Below, one piece after another: positions 60,038 to 63,408 of a stretch of DNA of 63,408 bases (its first letter is position 1; each line of letters starts with the position of its first letter). This DNA is from an uncultured Rhodanobacteraceae bacterium (lineage in GTDB: Bacteria > Pseudomonadota > Gammaproteobacteria > Xanthomonadales > SZUA-5). The position numbers and the translations under genes are program-made. The stretch covers positions 1 through 63,408 of the forward strand of contig CALEZI010000119.1 of assembly GCA_937928755.1 (NCBI GenBank), in the 5' to 3' direction. Under the pieces are notes generated by a model. It saw only the letters and a program-made list of their open reading frames with translations. It had not been told where the DNA came from and did not search any database.

Positions 60038-61939
60038 TCAAAGATCGCGCGCCACGCGAAAGCCGACACGCGCGCCGCTGGAACCGGCGGCGGCTCCACT
60101 GCGCCAGGCGCTGCGCACCTGGTCGCGCGCGCTGCCCCAGGAGCCGCCACGCACGACGCGCAGGTCGCAACCTGGATTGACCCAGGCGATCGGACGATCG
60201 GGTGCGCGCAGATAATTGTCGTGCCAGCAGTCGTCGACCCACTCGGAGACGTTGCCATCCAGGTCATAGAGACGAAATGCGTTGGGGTCGAAACTGCGTA
60301 CCGGTGCCGGACCCCAATGGCCGTCATCGTAGTCGGCAATGCCCTTCGACCAGCGTCGGCCCTGCTTGGAAATCTCGCCCGCGCCGGCGACGTTCGCCAA
60401 CGGCCGGTCTGGATCGCCATCGCCCCAGGGAAACGCGGTTGTGCCGCCGGCGCGCAGGGCGTACTCGAATTCAGCCTCATTCGGCAGCCGATAAGGTTTG
60501 CCGGTCTCTGCGCGTAGCCAATCGGCATAAGCGCGCGCGTCGTTCCACGACACATGCACCACGGGATCGTTGTCGCGGGCTCTGGCGCCGTTGTAACTGC
60601 GTTGCCAGTTCACGCGCCGCGACTTGCTCAGGCGGCCGGTCTTTTCATCGTACACGGCAGAACTGCCGTTGCGCTCGGCATCGGTGCGGTAGTCGGTGGC
60701 CTCGACGAAGGCGCGGAACTCGACCACGCTGATTTCGTTGCGCGCCAGCGCAAAGCCGCGCTCGAAAACGAGCGATCGTTGTGGGCCCTCGTTCTTGTTG
60801 CGTCCGCTTTCCGAGTCGGCCGATCCCATCAGGAAGCTGCCGACCGGAATCACCACCATGCGCGGGCCGCGGGTGCCGTCGGTCAACAGATCGCCGAAGC
60901 GCTCGCCGCGCTCGTATCCGCCGTAGAGCTGCACGTTGACGATCTTGCGTTCGAGGTCCGTGATCTGGTCGGCATTCCCGAGCACCTTGCGCAGGACCTC
61001 GAGCGCCTGGTTGGCTGCGGGCAGATCGTTGGCCGCCACCGCATCCTTGAATCGGGTCAGTTGCTCGGCCTCGGTCTGGGCACGGAATGCCATCACCTGC
61101 GAGCGCGCGTCGAGCACGCGCGAGGTGCCGATCTGCACTTCTTCGGCTTGGTCGAGCAGCTTGTCGGCGGTGGCAAAGCGCAGGTCATAAGCGGCGGCGA
61201 TCGCGCGTTCGATCATGCGCCGCTGGACTTCCTCCAGACCGCGCAGCGCACGCGGATTCGCCGGGTCGATGGCCAGTGCAGCGCGGTAGGCCTCGATCGA
61301 CCCGGCGAAAGCCTTGGGTCCGGCGCCCTCACGATTTGCCAGGCGTTCGGCGCGCTTGACCTGAACCAGCAGTGCCTGGGTACGCTCCACACTCGAGCGC
61401 ACCGACACGGCCATCGCTCCATCGACCAATTCTTCCGGCAACAGCGCCAGCGCCTGTTCCGCGGTGGTCAGCAATGTCTCCGGCAGCACCGGCGAACCCG
61501 CGTCGCGTAGCTCTGCCAGTGCCCGCACCAGCACCTTGCGCGCCTCGTCGTTCTCGGGATCGACCGCCAACACGCGCGCAGCCAAAGACAGCGCGCTGCG
61601 ATCGGCCGGCTCCAGCAGGCGACCGTCGGCCTGTTCGCGACGCATCGCCTCGATCAGTTCGACCAGTTCGTCGGCACTGACATCGATCGGTGGTGCGACA
61701 TCCGCGGCAAGCGCCGCGTCGACGCCCTCCGATTCCGCCAGCGATGCTTCTTCCGGTTCGATTTCGTCGGCAGCGCCGGTGGTCGGCTGGACCGCCACCC
61801 TGACCGGCGTTGAACTGGACGCGACACGCTCGCCCGGCGAGTCCTGACGCTGACCGCGCCACCAGCCGATCCATGTGCTGCCCAGTATGATGGTCAGCGC
61901 GATCAAGAAACTCAGCTTGGATCGATGATCGGAAGCCAT
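60038..61939 (-). CDS. Membrane-anchored SUMF1/FGE-like domain protein
   Basis: A 633-residue protein starting MASDHRSKLSFLIALTIILG, an N-terminal anchor at about 9-27. A helical, TPR-like middle (about 100-340: LAIDPANPRALRGLEEVQRR) follows. From about 355 comes a formylglycine-enzyme-like domain: RMVVIPVGSFLMGSADSESG, VHVSWNDARAYADWLRAETG, YRLPNEAEFEYALRAGGTTA, LYDLDGNVSEWVDDCWHDNY and RVVRGGSWGSARDQVRSAWR. The Cys pair of true sulfatase-modifying enzymes is absent from the RGGSW region, so catalysis is unlikely; a binding or signalling role is more probable. Upstream it faces rnd divergently. Confidence 0.87.
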   Translation of the reverse strand: MASDHRSKLSFLIALTIILGSTWIGWWRGQRQDSPGERVASSSTPVRVAVQPTTGAADEIEPEEASLAESEGVDAALAADVAPPIDVSADELVELIEAMRREQADGRLLEPADRSALSLAARVLAVDPENDEARKVLVRALAELRDAGSPVLPETLLTTAEQALALLPEELVDGAMAVSVRSSVERTQALLVQVKRAERLANREGAGPKAFAGSIEAYRAALAIDPANPRALRGLEEVQRRMIERAIAAAYDLRFATADKLLDQAEEVQIGTSRVLDARSQVMAFRAQTEAEQLTRFKDAVAANDLPAANQALEVLRKVLGNADQITDLERKIVNVQLYGGYERGERFGDLLTDGTRGPRMVVIPVGSFLMGSADSESGRNKNEGPQRSLVFERGFALARNEISVVEFRAFVEATDYRTDAERNGSSAVYDEKTGRLSKSRRVNWQRSYNGARARDNDPVVHVSWNDARAYADWLRAETGKPYRLPNEAEFEYALRAGGTTAFPWGDGDPDRPLANVAGAGEISKQGRRWSKGIADYDDGHWGPAPVRSFDPNAFRLYDLDGNVSEWVDDCWHDNYLRAPDRPIAWVNPGCDLRVVRGGSWGSARDQVRSAWRSGAAAGSSGARVGFRVARDL

Positions 61940-61983
61940 GGGTATCCGTCGCGCCTGCCACACCACCTGATGAGGTAACTTTA

Positions 61984-63069
61984 GTGTCCCAACCGAACCC
62001 GGCGCCAGCGCCAATGTGGATCGCCAGTCGTGGAGCGGCCACCGCCTGGGCACAGGCCGCCCTCAACCATACGACAGTCGCGCTCGATACCGAGTTCATT
62101 CGCACCCAGACCTACTTCGCCGAGCTGGGTTTGATTCAGTTGGCGGTTCCCGGAGCGATCGCATTGGTCGATCCGTTGCCGGCTGGAGTTGCCGATGAAC
62201 TGGTTCCGCTGCTGGCGGCGCCGGGCACGATCAAGATCGTCCACAGCGCCAGCGAGGACCTGGAAGTGCTCGGCCACGCGCTCGGCAAGGTGCCCGAGCC
62301 GCTGTTCGATACCCAGGTGGCCGCCGTGTTGTGCGGTTACGAGCAGCCGCCGAGCTACCAGAAGCTGGTGCAAGCCGAACTCGGCATTGCGCTAGACAAG
62401 CACGCCACCCGAACCGACTGGCTCAAGCGGCCGCTCGACGCCGAGCAGATCCGCTACGCCGCCGAGGACGTCGAGCATCTGCATGCGCTGCATCAGCGCC
62501 TGCAACGGCAACTCGACGAGCTCGGTCGCAGCGACTGGCTGGCGGAGGAGTGTGCGCGCGCGGTGGCGAGGGCGCGCGATCCGGGCGACCCGTATCCGCA
62601 CCTCAAGTTGCGCTCGATCGAGCGCATGAGCCCGGTGCAGCAGCAGCGTCTGTGGCGCTTGCTGGTCTGGCGCGACCAGGAAGCGCTCGAGCGCAATCGC
62701 CCGAAGCGCTGGATCCTCGACAATCCGGTCGCGATGCGCGCCGCCGTGCTGGAAAACCCCACGCGCGCGCAACTCGAGGCGGCGATTGCCGCCGATGGCA
62801 AGCCAAGCTCACGCCTGGCGCAGAAACTGGAGGCGCTGCTGGCCGAGCCCGCCACTGCCGAAGAGCAGTCGATCCCGCTGCAAGTCCAGCAGAGCGATGC
62901 CGAGAAGCAGCGCAGCAAGGCCCTGCGCGACCAGGTCGTCAGCCACGCCGAACGCCTCGGCATCAGCCCGGAGACCTTGCTGCCGCGCCGCGCACTGGAG
63001 CACTGGGCGCGCCACGACCAATTGCCCGAGGATTTGCGCGGTTGGCGCGGGCAAGTGCTTGGTCTGTAG
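61984..63069 (+). CDS. rnd: Ribonuclease D
   Basis: A 361-residue protein with a GTG start preceded by GAGGTAA. DEDD exonuclease motifs: TVALDTEFIRTQTYFAELGL (Exo I), IVHSASEDLEVLGHAL (Exo II) and IRYAAEDVEHLHALHQRLQR (Exo III). An HRDC domain spans about 210-285 (RLWRLLVWRDQEALERNRPK), followed by the C-terminal RNase D region. It trims tRNA 3' ends. The stop codon TAG is the first part of a GTAGGAGCGACGT repeat arm, so the repeat abuts or supplies the 3' end. Confidence 0.97.
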   Translation: MSQPNPAPAPMWIASRGAATAWAQAALNHTTVALDTEFIRTQTYFAELGLIQLAVPGAIALVDPLPAGVADELVPLLAAPGTIKIVHSASEDLEVLGHALGKVPEPLFDTQVAAVLCGYEQPPSYQKLVQAELGIALDKHATRTDWLKRPLDAEQIRYAAEDVEHLHALHQRLQRQLDELGRSDWLAEECARAVARARDPGDPYPHLKLRSIERMSPVQQQRLWRLLVWRDQEALERNRPKRWILDNPVAMRAAVLENPTRAQLEAAIAADGKPSSRLAQKLEALLAEPATAEEQSIPLQVQQSDAEKQRSKALRDQVVSHAERLGISPETLLPRRALEHWARHDQLPEDLRGWRGQVLGL

Positions 63070-63250
63070 GAGCGACGTGTACGTCGCGACCGCTCTTGAT
63101 CTGGTGAGTCCAGACTTGTCGGGACGCTCTTGATCCCCGGATCACCGGCAAGCAGAGGCGTCGCCATCGCCTTTCTTGGATCGCCGAGTTGCACTCGGCG
63201 CTGTTGCATTTCCGCCGTGCCGAAAGCGCCGAGTGCAACTCGGCGATCCA
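63066..63250. repeat. Cluster of three palindromic repeat families before the tRNA
   Basis: A single GTAGGAGCGACGTGTACGTC arm lies at 63066-63090. A half element GTCCAGACTTGTCGGGACG follows at about 63106-63124. Then comes a perfect 26-bp inverted repeat, TGGATCGCCGAGTTGCACTC GGCGCT at 63177-63202 and its complement at 63225-63250, with nested palindrome CGCCGAGttgcaCTCGGCG. No gene is visible in 63070-63356. Confidence 0.9.
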
Positions 63251-63312
63251 GACGTTGAGCATCGTGATTGCCGCACCGCAGCGACGCCCCATCCAGGCCT
63301 GCGCATCGCATC

Positions 63313-63342
63313 TTGGCGCGGCGGCTGCTGGCCTGCTATCCT
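63313..63342 (+). promoter_or_regulatory. Predicted promoter of the tRNA-Ala gene
   Basis: TTGGCG at 63313-63318 and TATCCT at 63337-63342, separated by 18 bases, with a GC-rich discriminator CCGCGG before the start. This is the usual stable-RNA layout. Prediction only. Confidence 0.45.
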
Positions 63343-63356
63343 CCGCGGCTCAGTGT

Positions 63357-63408
<52 letters not shown>

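Noticed and set aside
59500..60555. Reading frame through the two type B repeats
   Set aside because: The peptide is repeat translation plus antisense of the SUMF1 gene, not a protein family.

Overview
The window is GC-rich (by eye about 65%) chromosomal DNA of a gammaproteobacterium, most likely in the Xanthomonadales/Lysobacterales. Evidence: the gene order asd-fimV-truA-trpF-trpB-trpA-accD-folC-SPOR protein-cvpA-purF; an ECF sigma factor beside a TPR-linked Ser/Thr kinase; secreted proteins ending in LFA(D/N)(G/D)FE; and many palindromic intergenic repeats of the GTAGGAGCGACGT and TGTGGGAGCGGG types. The species cannot be named from the sequence alone.

Layout. 1-5.6 kb: an OmpA-family porin, the eroded remnant of a Crp/Fnr regulator, and a minus-strand run of small membrane stress proteins (DUF3309, DUF3096, AI-2E/PerM permease, DUF1328, YqjK, YqjE, YqjD/ElaB type). 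5.7-8.9 kb: intracellular PHA depolymerase, a PQQ-type sugar dehydrogenase and a small membrane protein. 9.2-14.6 kb: purA, a repeat cluster and a large DUF11/autotransporter adhesin. 14.8-19.6 kb: psd and a Sco1 homologue facing a prmB-aroC-asd operon with ATGA overlaps. 19.7-32.4 kb: fimV, truA, trpF, trpB, trpA, accD, folC, a double-SPOR protein, cvpA and purF, separated by palindromic repeats. 32.6-36.9 kb: a DUF455 protein and a three-gene secreted operon (dockerin-like, cohesin-like, cohesin-like plus IPTL-CTERM-like) closed by a clear terminator. 37.1-43.7 kb: glmS, a tandem array of modular repeats, a Pat-type acetyltransferase and a DctA/GltP symporter. 43.8-48.2 kb: a polytopic membrane protein, a CHASE3/GAF/GGDEF diguanylate cyclase and two small genes in one operon. 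48.3-54.5 kb: an ECF sigma factor, a secreted beta-helix protein and a Ser/Thr kinase-TPR protein broken by a one-base frameshift. 54.6-63.4 kb: an aldolase-DUF952 fusion, a Baeyer-Villiger-like monooxygenase, a YchJ protein, a secreted M28 peptidase, a SUMF1-domain protein, RNase D, and the 5' part of tRNA-Ala(CGC) at the edge.

The most unusual features are: (1) the compact cohesin/dockerin-like secreted operon, whose large member shares an approximately 120-residue repeat with the distant autotransporter; (2) a modular intergenic repeat family with conserved ends but two interchangeable palindromic cores (A and B), arranged A-A-B-A between glmS and pat; (3) the 35-bp-period palindromic array between accD and folC; (4) the ECF/beta-helix/kinase locus with its frameshift; and (5) a shared C-terminal tag on two secreted proteins. 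All function calls come from reading motifs; no database search was run.
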